From Amycolatopsis methanolica 239 (GTDB lineage: Bacteria > Actinomycetota > Actinomycetes > Mycobacteriales > Pseudonocardiaceae): DNA of 64,000 nt. The stretch spans positions 1,178,001 to 1,242,000 of the forward strand of contig NZ_CP009110.1 in NCBI RefSeq assembly GCF_000739085.1, read 5' to 3'. The translations under genes and the position numbers were made by a program. Each line of letters opens with the position of its first letter. The first letter of the stretch is position 1. Positions 35,992 through 44,460 of the stretch are shown here, one piece after another. A model generated the notes under the pieces. The model was not told the origin of the DNA and ran no database searches. It saw nothing but the letters and a program-made list of their open reading frames with translations.

Positions 35992-36963
35992 ATGGCTTTG
36001 ACCGACGAGGGCATCATCGAGACTCCCGGGATGCTCAGCAGGTGGGTGCGCCTCGGCAGCGGGGCCAAGGCCCACTACATGACCTCGGGGGAAAGCGGTC
36101 CCGCCGTCGTGTTGCTGCACGGCGGCATCATCGGCTCGTCCGGCACGGCCGGGTGGCGGTTCATGGCGCCGTACCTTGGTGCGAACGGGTTCCGCGTTTA
36201 CTGTCCGGACCTCCCCGGCTTCGGGCTCGCCGACACCGCGTCCGAGCACCGGCCGACAGGTCTGGCGTCTTATGTGGATTTCGTCGAGGAATTCGCGACC
36301 GCGTTGTGCCTGGATCGCTTCCACATCGCGGGCAACTCGATGGGCTGTGCGAACACGGTCAATTACGTGTGCGCCCACCCGGAACGGGTGGCCAGCTTCG
36401 CGCTGATCGCCGGACCGGTAGGCGACGTCGCCCCGCATGTGACCCTCGACGCGAAGCAGGAGGGACAACTGTTCACCTTCGACGGCACGCCGGCTTCGAT
36501 GCGCAAGATCATGGAGCGGATCATCTACCGGGGCGAGGCCATCGGTGACGATCTCATCGGCATGCGGACCAATGCCGCACGTGCGCAGGCCGAATCGTAC
36601 AAGCCGATTCCGGTGTCGCTGGTGAAATACGTATCGGGCACGTCCGACCCGGTCGAGGCGGCAAGGCTGACTACCCGGGGCCGGATCGACAAATGCGGTA
36701 TCCCCGGCATTTTCCTCTATGGCCGTCAGGACGTGGTGCTTCCGGTGGAGAAGGGTTATGAGATCGAGGACAGCCTGCCCGGCGTCCAGTTCTTCTATCC
36801 CGACGAATGCGGGCATCAGGGGCAGACCGACCAGCCGGAGATGTTCAACGAGGTGTTTCTCGAGTTCTTCCGGGACGGCATGGTGAGCCGCAAGACCGCG
36901 GAGTGGGCGGGTGTGTCCGATCGGCGGCCTGAGCTTGAGTCGGTGGTGGAACAGCCGCGATGA
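35992..36963 (+). CDS. Alpha/beta hydrolase, meta-cleavage-product hydrolase-like
   Basis: A 323-residue alpha/beta-hydrolase resembling C-C bond hydrolases of aromatic meta-cleavage pathways (BphD/HsaD type). The oxyanion region is VVLLHGGIIGSSGTAGWRF (about 41), the nucleophile Ser lies in IAGNSMGCANTVNYV (about 123), an Asp in LYGRQDVVLPVE (about 245) and the His in DECGHQGQTDQPEMFN (about 273). Start ATG 35992; the longer frame upstream lacks a ribosome site. It overlaps the following SDR gene by 4 nt. In this cluster it could act after the extradiol dioxygenase encoded at 51350, though on another transcript. Confidence 0.82.
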   Translation: MALTDEGIIETPGMLSRWVRLGSGAKAHYMTSGESGPAVVLLHGGIIGSSGTAGWRFMAPYLGANGFRVYCPDLPGFGLADTASEHRPTGLASYVDFVEEFATALCLDRFHIAGNSMGCANTVNYVCAHPERVASFALIAGPVGDVAPHVTLDAKQEGQLFTFDGTPASMRKIMERIIYRGEAIGDDLIGMRTNAARAQAESYKPIPVSLVKYVSGTSDPVEAARLTTRGRIDKCGIPGIFLYGRQDVVLPVEKGYEIEDSLPGVQFFYPDECGHQGQTDQPEMFNEVFLEFFRDGMVSRKTAEWAGVSDRRPELESVVEQPR

Positions 36964-37721
36964 GGTTCGGGGAGGGACGGGCGGCGGTCGTCACCGGCGC
37001 CTGTAGCGACGTCGGCCGGGCGGTTGCCGACCGTCTGGCGGAGGCGGGCGTGGCGCTCGCGCTGGGCGATCTCGATGCCGAGTCGCTCGAGAAGACCGCG
37101 GCCGAGCTGACCCGTCCTGGTGTGCTGTCGCCGGTGACGTGCGCCGGCGATCTATCTACACAGGACTGTGCGAATCGGCTCGCGGGCGCCTGCGTGGAGC
37201 GGTTCGGTCGCGTGGACATCCTTGTCAACAATGCCGGCGGCGGCGTCATCATGCCGACGCTGGCGCACTCGGAAGAAACCCTGCGCACCACCCTCGACCG
37301 CAATCTGTGGACCACCCTGCACTGCACGCTCGCGGTGCTGCCGACGATGAAGGAGCGGCAGTACGGCCGTATCGTCAGTCTTGGTGCGGAGTCTGTCCGC
37401 AATGGACTGGACTGGCACGCGGTCTACAACGCGGCCAAGGGGGGCGTGCACGGCTTCACGACGGGCCTCGCGCGTGAGTTCGCACGCGACGGCATCACGG
37501 TGAACGTGGTGGCGCCCTCGATCATCCGTACCAGGGCCATGCTGTCGTACGATAAGCCGGAGGAGCTGGAATCGATCGCGAAAATCCAAGCGGAGATTCC
37601 GCTGGGGAGGGCGGGCAGCGTCCACGAGGTCGCGTCGATGGTCGAGTACCTCGCCTCCGACGACGCGTCCTACGTCACGGGCCAGGTCGTCAGTGTCAAC
37701 GGTGGTAGTTCGATGCTCTGA
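36960..37721 (+). CDS. Short-chain dehydrogenase/reductase
   Basis: Classical SDR of 253 residues. The cofactor motif is VVTGACSDVGRAVADRL (a TGxxxxxG variant), then VDILVNNAGGGVIMP (about 85-99), catalytic Ser region RIVSLGAES (about 140), YNAAKGG (Tyr about 156, Lys about 160) and the C-terminal VTGQVVSVNGGSSML. NAD(P)-dependent oxidation of an alcohol or reduction of a ketone. Coupled to the upstream hydrolase by an ATGA overlap, so the two act in one pathway. Confidence 0.9.
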   Translation: MRFGEGRAAVVTGACSDVGRAVADRLAEAGVALALGDLDAESLEKTAAELTRPGVLSPVTCAGDLSTQDCANRLAGACVERFGRVDILVNNAGGGVIMPTLAHSEETLRTTLDRNLWTTLHCTLAVLPTMKERQYGRIVSLGAESVRNGLDWHAVYNAAKGGVHGFTTGLAREFARDGITVNVVAPSIIRTRAMLSYDKPEELESIAKIQAEIPLGRAGSVHEVASMVEYLASDDASYVTGQVVSVNGGSSML

Positions 37722-37750
37722 AGCAGAGGCGACACAACGCGATTCCGGAC

Positions 37751-37779
37751 GGGCGGAACGGCGACCAGCCGTGCCGCCC
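37751..37779 (+). terminator. Hairpin after the SDR gene
   Basis: GGGCGGAACGGC and GCCGTGCCGCCC pair around a 5-nt loop, with one internal mismatch, 30 nt after the SDR stop. There is no T-run. A likely GC-rich actinobacterial terminator separating the hydrolase-SDR pair from the IclR gene. Confidence 0.5.
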
Positions 37780-37832
37780 ATTCGGGCGTTCCGGGGAGCT
37801 TTCACCAGATATGTAGCTCGACAGGGAATAGT

Positions 37833-37861
37833 TTGACACTCGACTCGTCGCGTAACATACT
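37833..37861 (+). promoter_or_regulatory. Sigma-70-like promoter for the IclR gene
   Basis: TTGACA (37833-37838), a 17-bp spacer, then CATACT (37856-37861). The -35 is a perfect match and the -10 matches 4 of 6. It lies 75 bp upstream of the IclR ATG and is one of the few vegetative-type promoters visible by eye in this window. Confidence 0.55.
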
Positions 37862-37935
37862 TTGAGCGTTGAAACCTGTAAGGTGACAAGGCGCGACGGG
37901 CGCTCGCCGGTCGCACGGCAAAGGAGCCGTTGACG

Positions 37936-38727
37936 ATGATGGTCACTGCAAGCGTGGACGAGACCGGAGGAGACGCGACACGGCAGCTCTCGTCGATCGC
38001 CAAAGCTGCTCGAGTACTGCGCGCATTGGCGTTGTCGGACGAAGGTGACGCCGGGGTGTCGAACCTGGCCGCATTCGCCGAACTGCCCAAGAGCACGACC
38101 CATCGAGTGCTGGTCGAACTCATTCGCGAGGGCCTGGTGGCGCGCAACCAGCAGCAGAAGTACCGCCTGGGCAAGAGCTGGTTCGAGCTGCAGGCCGCGT
38201 TGAGCTGCTCCGAGTGGGTACGGCTGGTCGAGCAGGCCAAGGCGCCGCTGGCGAGCCTTTTCGAGCGGACCGGCGCCACCGTGCACTTCGGTGTGCTCAG
38301 CGACGAGAAGATCATGTATCTGGAGAAGCTGACTGCGAGAGGCGGCACGAGCGTGCCCACCCGGGTCGGCGCCCAGATGCCGGCGACGTGCACAGCGCTG
38401 GGAAAGGCGTTGCTGGCCTACAGTGATCGAGAGGTCATCCAGTCCGTCCTGTCGAAGCCGCTTCCGGTCGTCTCCGGGCGGTCCGTGGCGCAGCCCCGGC
38501 TGCTGCTGAGCCAGTTGGTCCAGGCTCGCAAGACGGGGCTCTCGTTCGATGTCGAGGAATGTCAGTTAGGAGTCTTCTGTGTGGCCACACCGGTCTTTCG
38601 CAACGGGAGGGCCGTCGCGGCGGTCTCGCTGACGCGGGTGGGCAGCGGTGGGCTCACTGCGGCCGATCCGGTCGAGGTCCGGCGGGCGGCGGGCGAGATC
38701 AGCAAGTGGATCTCCACGACCGGCTAG
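37936..38727 (+). CDS. IclR-family transcriptional regulator
   Basis: A 263-residue IclR-family protein. The winged helix-turn-helix SIAKAARVLRALAL...SNLAAFAELPKSTTHRVLVEL spans about residues 20-65 and the effector domain about 85-255 (GAQMPATCTALGKALLAY, FDVEECQLGVFCVATPVF). It stands alone between the hydrolase-SDR pair and the convergent ferredoxin. It probably controls one of the neighbouring catabolic units. The ATG at 37936 is preferred over TTG 37930 because GGAG lies about 10 nt upstream; 37939 is also possible. Confidence 0.87.
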   Translation: MMVTASVDETGGDATRQLSSIAKAARVLRALALSDEGDAGVSNLAAFAELPKSTTHRVLVELIREGLVARNQQQKYRLGKSWFELQAALSCSEWVRLVEQAKAPLASLFERTGATVHFGVLSDEKIMYLEKLTARGGTSVPTRVGAQMPATCTALGKALLAYSDREVIQSVLSKPLPVVSGRSVAQPRLLLSQLVQARKTGLSFDVEECQLGVFCVATPVFRNGRAVAAVSLTRVGSGGLTAADPVEVRRAAGEISKWISTTG

Positions 38728-38750
38728 CGTTTTCCGGCCCGAGAACGACG

Positions 38751-38785
38751 ATCGCCCGGTTCACCAGGTTGGTGAACCGGGCGAT
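38751..38785. terminator. Bidirectional terminator hairpin
   Basis: ATCGCCCGGTTCACCA pairs perfectly with TGGTGAACCGGGCGAT around a 3-nt loop. It lies between the convergent IclR and ferredoxin genes and probably ends both transcripts, including the long leftward catabolic operon. Confidence 0.85.
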
Positions 38786-38793
38786 TTCGTCAT

Positions 38794-39138
38794 TCAGTCG
38801 TTCGCCGGGTGACCGGCGACCAGCGGGGTGTCGACGCCGAGCGGGCCGGTGATCGCCGCGCCACCAGGCGCGCCGATCGCCGTGTCCCTTCCCGGCAGGG
38901 GCGTGTCGAAGAAGCGCGCGTTGTCCTCGCCGAGTCGCAGCCGCGCCGGGTCGTCGGTATCGCCTTCGAGCGTGATCGCCGCGACCGGGCACACTGCTTC
39001 ACAGGCGCCGCAGTCGATGCATTCGACCGGGTTGATGTACAGCTTGCGCTTGCCTTCGTAGATGCAGTCGACGGGACATTCCTCGAGGCAGGACTTGTCC
39101 ATGTAATCGATGCACTCCGGCCCGATGAAGTAGGGCAT
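38794..39138 (-). CDS. FdxA-type 7Fe/8Fe ferredoxin
   Basis: A 114-residue ferredoxin. The N-terminal half has eight cysteines (9, 17, 21, 25, 40, 43, 46, 50) in the pattern SCLEECPVDCIYEG and CIDCGACEAVCPVAAI, fitting two clusters ([3Fe-4S]/[4Fe-4S] or two [4Fe-4S]). The C-terminal tail is as in mycobacterial FdxA. It is the last gene of the leftward operon, directly after a ferredoxin-NADP reductase gene, and is a plausible electron donor for the P450 or Rieske oxygenase encoded on the rightward operon, which brings no ferredoxin of its own. Confidence 0.92.
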   Translation of the reverse strand: MPYFIGPECIDYMDKSCLEECPVDCIYEGKRKLYINPVECIDCGACEAVCPVAAITLEGDTDDPARLRLGEDNARFFDTPLPGRDTAIGAPGGAAITGPLGVDTPLVAGHPAND

Positions 39139-39169
39139 GTCAGCTCCCTTGTCTGTTGTCGGATCCCCG

Positions 39170-40207
39170 TCACCGGCCCGCGGCCACGCGTTGCTGTGTG
39201 GGATCGGTAGAATGGCCGGGGAAGAGCTTCCGGCCGGGATCGATGTGGATGGCCGCGTGGTTCACGGCCAGCGCGGCTTCGCCGAACCCGACGGCGATCA
39301 GGCGCACCTTGCCGTCGAACTCGGTGATGTCGCCGGCCGCGAAGACGCCCGGCTGGCGGGTGCGCATCGCCGAGTCGACGATGATGTGCCGGTTGTGTGC
39401 CAGTTCGAGGCCCCAGTCACGCAGCGGGCCCAGATTCGCCGTGAAGCCGAGTGCGGCGACGAGCCGCTGGCACGGCAATGAGCGCACACCGGCCGCGCCC
39501 GCCTCCTCGATCTCCACGGCCTCGATCCAGCCGTTTCCGGAGACGCGTTTGACCTCGGCGTTGGTGATGATCGGGACGCCGAGGTCGCGGACTGCGGCGA
39601 CGGTCGCCTCGTGCGCGCGGAAGGTGTCGCGCCGGTGGACGATGGTGACGGACCGGGCGAGGGGGTGCAGCGTCACCGCCCAATCGAAGGCGCTGTCGCC
39701 GCCGCCCACGATCACCACGTCGGCATCGGCGTAATCGCCCGGTTCCGGTACGAAGTAGGCGAGGCCGCGCTCCTCGAACTCCCAGCCCGCGGGCAGCCGC
39801 CGGGGTGTGAACGTGCCGATGCCGCCGGTGATGACGATCGCCTTGGCGACGATCCGCAGTCCCCGGGAGGTGGTGACGACCAGGTCCTCCGGCGTCCCGT
39901 CGCCGGTGGGACGCCGCTCCAGTTGCTTGGCCTGATGTCCCAGCACATAAACCGGCTCGAAGTGGTCGGCCTGTGCCTGCAGCCGCGCGATCAGGTCCCG
40001 GCCCTTGATCGCCGGAAACCCAGCGATATCGAGCAGCTCCTTTTCCGGATACAGCGCGGCGACCTGACCGCCTACTTCGGACAGTGAGTCGACCACGGCG
40101 ACCCGTAGGCCACGAAAACCCGCGTAATAGGCGCCGAACAGGCCGACCGGGCCCGCGCCGACGATGAGCAGATCGCAGTTGATAGCCGCCGGATCTCGCG
40201 TGTCCAC
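39170..40207 (-). CDS. Ferredoxin-NADP+ reductase, thioredoxin-reductase-like type
   Basis: A 345-residue two-dinucleotide-domain flavoprotein of the TrxR-like FNR group. The FAD motif is LLIVGAGPVGLFGAYYAG (about 14-31), the NADPH motif DVVIVGGGDSAFDWAVTL (about 162-179), followed by GVFAAGDITEFDGKVRLIAVG near the C-terminus. The redox-active CxxC of thioredoxin reductases is absent at the expected place, as in FNRs. Reduces the ferredoxin encoded 31 nt downstream; 16 nt separate it from the acyl-CoA dehydrogenase upstream. Confidence 0.9.
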   Translation of the reverse strand: MDTRDPAAINCDLLIVGAGPVGLFGAYYAGFRGLRVAVVDSLSEVGGQVAALYPEKELLDIAGFPAIKGRDLIARLQAQADHFEPVYVLGHQAKQLERRPTGDGTPEDLVVTTSRGLRIVAKAIVITGGIGTFTPRRLPAGWEFEERGLAYFVPEPGDYADADVVIVGGGDSAFDWAVTLHPLARSVTIVHRRDTFRAHEATVAAVRDLGVPIITNAEVKRVSGNGWIEAVEIEEAGAAGVRSLPCQRLVAALGFTANLGPLRDWGLELAHNRHIIVDSAMRTRQPGVFAAGDITEFDGKVRLIAVGFGEAALAVNHAAIHIDPGRKLFPGHSTDPTQQRVAAGR

Positions 40208-40223
40208 TGCGTACTCCTTCCAC

Positions 40224-41429
40224 TCACAGCCCGCGCGGCCCGTGGTGTTGCAGCTGCCTGCTCACGGTGAGCTTCTGGATGTTGCCCGACCCTTCCCAGA
40301 TGTCCATGATCTTGATGTCGCGGTACCACTTTTCGACGAGATGGTCCTTGCTGTACCCGTCCGCGCCCATCAGCAGCAGAGTGCGCGCGCACACCTGTTC
40401 GGCGATGGGGCAGGTGTACGCCTTGGCCGCCGAGGATTCCTTCGCGTTGTCGCGCCCCTGGTCCTGCAGCCAGGCGGCCCTGCCGATCAGCAGGCGGCCC
40501 CGGTCGAGCGCGGCGTTCATCCGGCGCAGCTCGTCGTCCACCCGGCCCCACCGCCGCGCGGTGAAGCCGTCACGATGCTCATCGAGGTACTCGCGGGCGT
40601 AGTCGTGTGCGGCCTGCGCGATGCCGAGCGCCAGGGAGGTGGCATGCGGCCTCGTCGAATTGAGCGTCTGCATCGCGGTGCGGAAACCGTCCTCACGAGC
40701 GGGGTCACCGAGGCAGTGATTGGCGGGCAGCACGACGTTCTCCAGCGTCAGCTGTGACGTGACCATGCTGCGGACCCCGAGTTTTTCTTCGTTGGCCCGG
40801 GGAATCGACAAACCGGGATGGTGCCGCGGGACCACGAACGCCCGGATGCCGCGGTGCCCCAACGACCTGTCCACGGTCGCGAAGACGACGATGAAGTCGG
40901 CCAGGTATCCGTTGCTGCAGAAGATCTTCGTGCCGTTCAGCACCCAGTTGTCGCCGTCGCGCACGGCGGAGGTCGTCAACGCGATCGCGTCGGATCCGCA
41001 ATTCGGCTCCGTCAATGCGAACCCGGTGCCCCGGTACTCGCCCCTGGCGATGCCACCGCTCCACCTGTCGATCTGCTCGTCGGTGCCGAGCAGGTCCACG
41101 ACCCGCGCACCGATTCCGGCTCCCTTCAACAGCAGCACGAGGCTGATGTCGCCATAGGCAGCCAGTTCGCTGACCCGAACGCCGATGGTGCTGCTGCCGT
41201 CGCGCTCACTCAGCGCGTAATCCCGGTCCACCCCGAAATCGACCGCGACACCGAGCAGTGGGCTGGCGTCGAGCGGGCAGGTCTTCATCGCCCTGGTGGC
41301 GAGGTGGTCAGGCACACTGTGGGCGTCGTCCGATTCGCGTGCGATCGCCCGGCCTTCGGCCAGCGCCCAGTCCCGCACGTCGGACAGCAGAGCTCGCGCT
41401 CCGGGATTGAGATCGAAGCTGACCGTCAT
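40224..41429 (-). CDS. Acyl-CoA dehydrogenase, catalytic partner of pair A
   Basis: A 401-residue acyl-CoA dehydrogenase. The FAD/substrate motifs are GFALTEPNCGSDAIALTT (about 134-151) and WVLNGTKIFCSNGYLADF; the catalytic Glu region is IMDIWEGSGNIQKLTVSR near residues 377-394. It is next to a second, Glu-less dehydrogenase (41469-42608), and such pairs form alpha2beta2 heterotetramers in actinobacterial steroid degradation (FadE26-FadE27 type). Its N-terminus (SFDLNPGARALLSDVRDWAL) closely resembles that of the protein encoded at 47721, so the two pairs look like duplicates. Confidence 0.9.
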   Translation of the reverse strand: MTVSFDLNPGARALLSDVRDWALAEGRAIARESDDAHSVPDHLATRAMKTCPLDASPLLGVAVDFGVDRDYALSERDGSSTIGVRVSELAAYGDISLVLLLKGAGIGARVVDLLGTDEQIDRWSGGIARGEYRGTGFALTEPNCGSDAIALTTSAVRDGDNWVLNGTKIFCSNGYLADFIVVFATVDRSLGHRGIRAFVVPRHHPGLSIPRANEEKLGVRSMVTSQLTLENVVLPANHCLGDPAREDGFRTAMQTLNSTRPHATSLALGIAQAAHDYAREYLDEHRDGFTARRWGRVDDELRRMNAALDRGRLLIGRAAWLQDQGRDNAKESSAAKAYTCPIAEQVCARTLLLMGADGYSKDHLVEKWYRDIKIMDIWEGSGNIQKLTVSRQLQHHGPRGL

Positions 41430-41468
41430 GGACAGCGCACCTCCTTGTTCCGTGAACTTGCCGGTTGG

Positions 41469-42608
41469 TCAGAGCACACCGCAGTCGCTCTCCAGCGGGT
41501 CGAAGTCGAGTGCGGCCAGGGTCGCCGCCGCGCGATACCACTGCTCGACGGGGTGGTCCTGGATGAACCCGTGGCCGCCGAGGGTGTTGATGCCGATCCT
41601 GGTGGCTTCCATCGCGGCGCGCTGGCAACGGGAGATCGCCTCCGCGGTGCTGGTCGCAATGGCGACGTCGTCCGCCGAGGAGCCGATCGTCTCGCTGGCG
41701 CGCCAAAGCTGGAGGCGGGCCGCGTCGATCTCACTGTCGGTCTCGACGAGCGGGAACGCCACACCCTGGTATTGGGCGATCGGGTGGCCGAACGCTTCGC
41801 GAGTGTTCGCGTACTCCACGGCGTACGCGAGCGCCGCCCGTGCGGTGCCGAGCAGGACGGCGCCCACACCCAATCGCAACGCGGCGATGGCGCGGTGCGT
41901 GCGAGTGCTGTCCGAGCCGTGGCTGGACAGCCGTGCCGTCTCTGGCACGCGCACCTCGCGCAGCTCGACACAACCGGTCTTGACCGCGTCGAGGCCCAGT
42001 TTCCCGGTGACCGCGTCGTCTCGGGCGACTTCCAGCCCTGTACATCGCGCGGGCTCGACGGCGAAGACGGCCAGCTGGTCGGAATCTGCGTCGGCGGTGA
42101 CCACGACGAGTACGTCCGCTTCGCTCGGCCGGGTCACGCCGACCTTCCGGCCGTTCAGTCGCCATTCCTCGCCCGCGCGTTTCGCGACGGCGCCCAACTC
42201 CTGCGGAGTGCGGCCGAAGCCTTCGAAATAGGCGACTCCGGTGGAGAACGCGGGATCGTGGGCGAACCGGGGCAGATACGCCGTGCGCTGTGCCTCGGTG
42301 CCGAGTTCCTCGATCAGCAACGCGGCCTGGCACGTCGAGACCAGGTCGTACGCGACGCCCGGGTCGCCATAGCCGATTTCTTCGGCGATCAGCAGGCACG
42401 TGCCGGGATCGGGCCTGCCCTGGCCGTCATACTCCGCGTTGACCGGCGCGGTCAGGCCCATCTCATACAGGTCGCGCCACACGCCGGCGAGGTCCGCCGG
42501 TGTCGCCCGCCCTCCGTCGTGCAAGATCGGTCGGATGGCGCGCTCGCCGAGCTGCCGCACCACGTCGGCCAGCGCGGCCTGTTCGTCGGTCAGGACAGGG
42601 TTGAACAT
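41469..42608 (-). CDS. Acyl-CoA dehydrogenase-like partner of pair A (no catalytic Glu)
   Basis: A 379-residue acyl-CoA dehydrogenase homologue. It starts MFNPVLTDEQAALADVVRQL and has the family's helical N-terminal and C-terminal domains (NTREAFGHPIAQYQGVAFPL, GINTLGGHGFIQDHPVEQWY). Where partners have a WEGSxNIQ catalytic-Glu motif, this one ends LAALDFDPLESDCGVL. It is therefore probably the non-catalytic subunit of a heteromeric enzyme with the product of 40224-41429, 39 nt downstream. The ATG at 42608 is chosen as the family start. Confidence 0.85.
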   Translation of the reverse strand: MFNPVLTDEQAALADVVRQLGERAIRPILHDGGRATPADLAGVWRDLYEMGLTAPVNAEYDGQGRPDPGTCLLIAEEIGYGDPGVAYDLVSTCQAALLIEELGTEAQRTAYLPRFAHDPAFSTGVAYFEGFGRTPQELGAVAKRAGEEWRLNGRKVGVTRPSEADVLVVVTADADSDQLAVFAVEPARCTGLEVARDDAVTGKLGLDAVKTGCVELREVRVPETARLSSHGSDSTRTHRAIAALRLGVGAVLLGTARAALAYAVEYANTREAFGHPIAQYQGVAFPLVETDSEIDAARLQLWRASETIGSSADDVAIATSTAEAISRCQRAAMEATRIGINTLGGHGFIQDHPVEQWYRAAATLAALDFDPLESDCGVL

Positions 42609-42630
42609 GAGGCCACTCCTCGGTGCTCGG

Positions 42631-43719
42631 TCAGCTACGTGCGGCGCCGATGTGCTCGCGCTGCAGGAAGTCAAGGGCATTGCGGCCGCGGATCGCCGCT
42701 CGGTCGTGCTCGCTGAGTCCGTTCTCCATAGCCAGGTCGGGGCCGGGCCCGTCGAGGGAGAAGAACGGATAATCGGTGCCCAGCACGACGTGATCCGTGC
42801 CGAACCGTTCGGTCAGGAGCGCGTAGTGCCGCGGATCGAAGACGAGCGAATCGACGAAGAGTCGTCGCAGGTCGGCGTCGAGGCGATCGCCGGTCGAGTC
42901 GTCGCCGTCGAGCACCGCGCCGAAGCGCAATCGGGGATATATCCAGGGAAACGACCCGCCGCCATGACACAGGCACACACGAAGGTCGGGCAGTTGTGTC
43001 AGGACGCCTCCGCACACCAGTGCCCGCGCGGCGACCGCGGTGTCGGTGAGCATTCCGATGGAGAACGCGCCGAGCGGATCGGCAGACCGGCCGATGCAAG
43101 GCCCGTCGATCGGATGCACGAGAAGGGGGACGCCGAGTCGCGCCGCGGCGGCGAAGAACGGACGCAACCGCTCGTGGTCCAGCTCGTCGGTACCCACCAC
43201 GGTCCCGATCTCGATGCCGTGCAGGCCAAGCTCCCCGACCACGCGCCGCATCTCCTCGATCGCGAGGTCAGTGTCTTGAAGCGGCACTCCGGCGAAGCCG
43301 ATCAACCGGCCGGCGGATCCGCGCACCGCTTCGGCGATCTCATCGTTCTGAATTCGCGCGAATTCGGCGGCGTCCGGCCCGGACGCCCAGTACGTAAGGG
43401 AAACCGGCACCGGCGAGATGACCTGGACGTCCACGCCGAACCGGTCCATTTCCGATATTCGCTCGGTGATGTCCCAGCAGGCCTGCCGCACTACCCGGAA
43501 GGTGCTGGTCCCGCGGACGATCTCGCCCTGGCCGCCACTGCCCGGCACGAGCCGCGGCCACCGGCTGTCGCCTTTGCTTTCGGCGAACGACGGCAGACCG
43601 GCCGGCATATAGTGCGTGTGCAGGTCCACTACCGGGTTTTCGCTGCAATGATTTCCCGGCCCGCGCCCGGAACCCGGAACCTGTGTGCTGCGCCCTGTAT
43701 TGGCGCCGTCTTGGCCCAT
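42631..43719 (-). CDS. Amidohydrolase-2 family protein (ACMSD-like)
   Basis: A TIM-barrel metal-dependent hydrolase or decarboxylase of the ACMSD / amidohydrolase-2 family. The metal motif VVDLHTHYMPAGLP is near the N-terminus, then LVHPIDGP (about 205), LCHGGGSFPW (about 250) and the Asp in VLGTDYPFF (about 318). Members decarboxylate aromatic or semialdehyde acids or hydrate ring-cleavage products. The start is unclear: ATG 43719 gives 362 residues, while a TTG at 43779 would add 20; neither has a strong ribosome site. It lies downstream of TetR and 22 nt upstream of the dehydrogenase pair. Confidence 0.82.
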   Translation of the reverse strand: MGQDGANTGRSTQVPGSGRGPGNHCSENPVVDLHTHYMPAGLPSFAESKGDSRWPRLVPGSGGQGEIVRGTSTFRVVRQACWDITERISEMDRFGVDVQVISPVPVSLTYWASGPDAAEFARIQNDEIAEAVRGSAGRLIGFAGVPLQDTDLAIEEMRRVVGELGLHGIEIGTVVGTDELDHERLRPFFAAAARLGVPLLVHPIDGPCIGRSADPLGAFSIGMLTDTAVAARALVCGGVLTQLPDLRVCLCHGGGSFPWIYPRLRFGAVLDGDDSTGDRLDADLRRLFVDSLVFDPRHYALLTERFGTDHVVLGTDYPFFSLDGPGPDLAMENGLSEHDRAAIRGRNALDFLQREHIGAARS

Positions 43720-43812
43720 GCGGCAAGCGTTGTCCGTGCGCACATCATTCGCAACGACGGATTCCGTTCCCTTGAACAAGGGTGACCGGCGACAGGTGCC
43801 CCCGGCGCCGGG

Positions 43813-44460
43813 TCAGCTCTCGTCGGTGATCCCGGTGTCGACGACGGTAAGGTAGAGGTCGGCCATCCGGTCGGCCATCACGTCGACGAAGCGTTCGTCC
43901 TGTGGGTCCATGCCGAACAGTTGCCGGCATTGGGCGGGCACGCTGAACACCGTGGACGCCGCGCCGAGCAGCGAGTAGTACGCGATCGCCTCCTTTTCGG
44001 AGGCCTGGATGCTTTCGGTGCCCGCCAGTTTGTGAAAGAACTCGATATGCCTGCGGACGTGTTCGTCGGCGAGCCAGCGCGACCGTTCGGTGAGCTCGCC
44101 GCCCTCGAGCATCACCAGCCGGAAGAATTCGGGGTATTTCGCGGCGAAGTGCACGAGAACACGGACGAGGATTCGGCCCCGTTCCTGTTTCGAGACGACG
44201 CGCAGGACGTCCTGGAATCGCGTCATCTCGTCGTGGAACCGGTCCATCAGCCACGAGACGGCGGCTTGCCACAGCTGGTACTTGCTGCCGAAATGATAGG
44301 ACGCCAGGCCACGGTTTACCCCGGCCTCCCGTTCGATTTTCCGCAGCGAGACACCATCGTATCCCATTTTCGAGAACTCCGAAGCGGCCACGACCAGCAT
44401 GCGCTCGCGAGTTGTCGGCTCATCGCCCGTTCTCTCCGCCTCTGTCGTCACATTCCTCAT
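43813..44460 (-). CDS. TetR-family regulator of the divergent catabolic cluster
   Basis: A 215-residue TetR-type regulator. The N-terminal helix-turn-helix ERMLVVAASEFSKMGYDGVSLRKIEREAGVNRGLASYHFGSK lies at about residues 18-60; the remainder is a ligand-binding domain of unknown specificity. The start ATG 44458-44460 shares a base with the stop of the alpha/beta hydrolase upstream (TAATG). Being inside the leftward operon, it is the best candidate for binding the palindrome array at 46362-46547. Confidence 0.87.
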   Translation of the reverse strand: MRNVTTEAERTGDEPTTRERMLVVAASEFSKMGYDGVSLRKIEREAGVNRGLASYHFGSKYQLWQAAVSWLMDRFHDEMTRFQDVLRVVSKQERGRILVRVLVHFAAKYPEFFRLVMLEGGELTERSRWLADEHVRRHIEFFHKLAGTESIQASEKEAIAYYSLLGAASTVFSVPAQCRQLFGMDPQDERFVDVMADRMADLYLTVVDTGITDES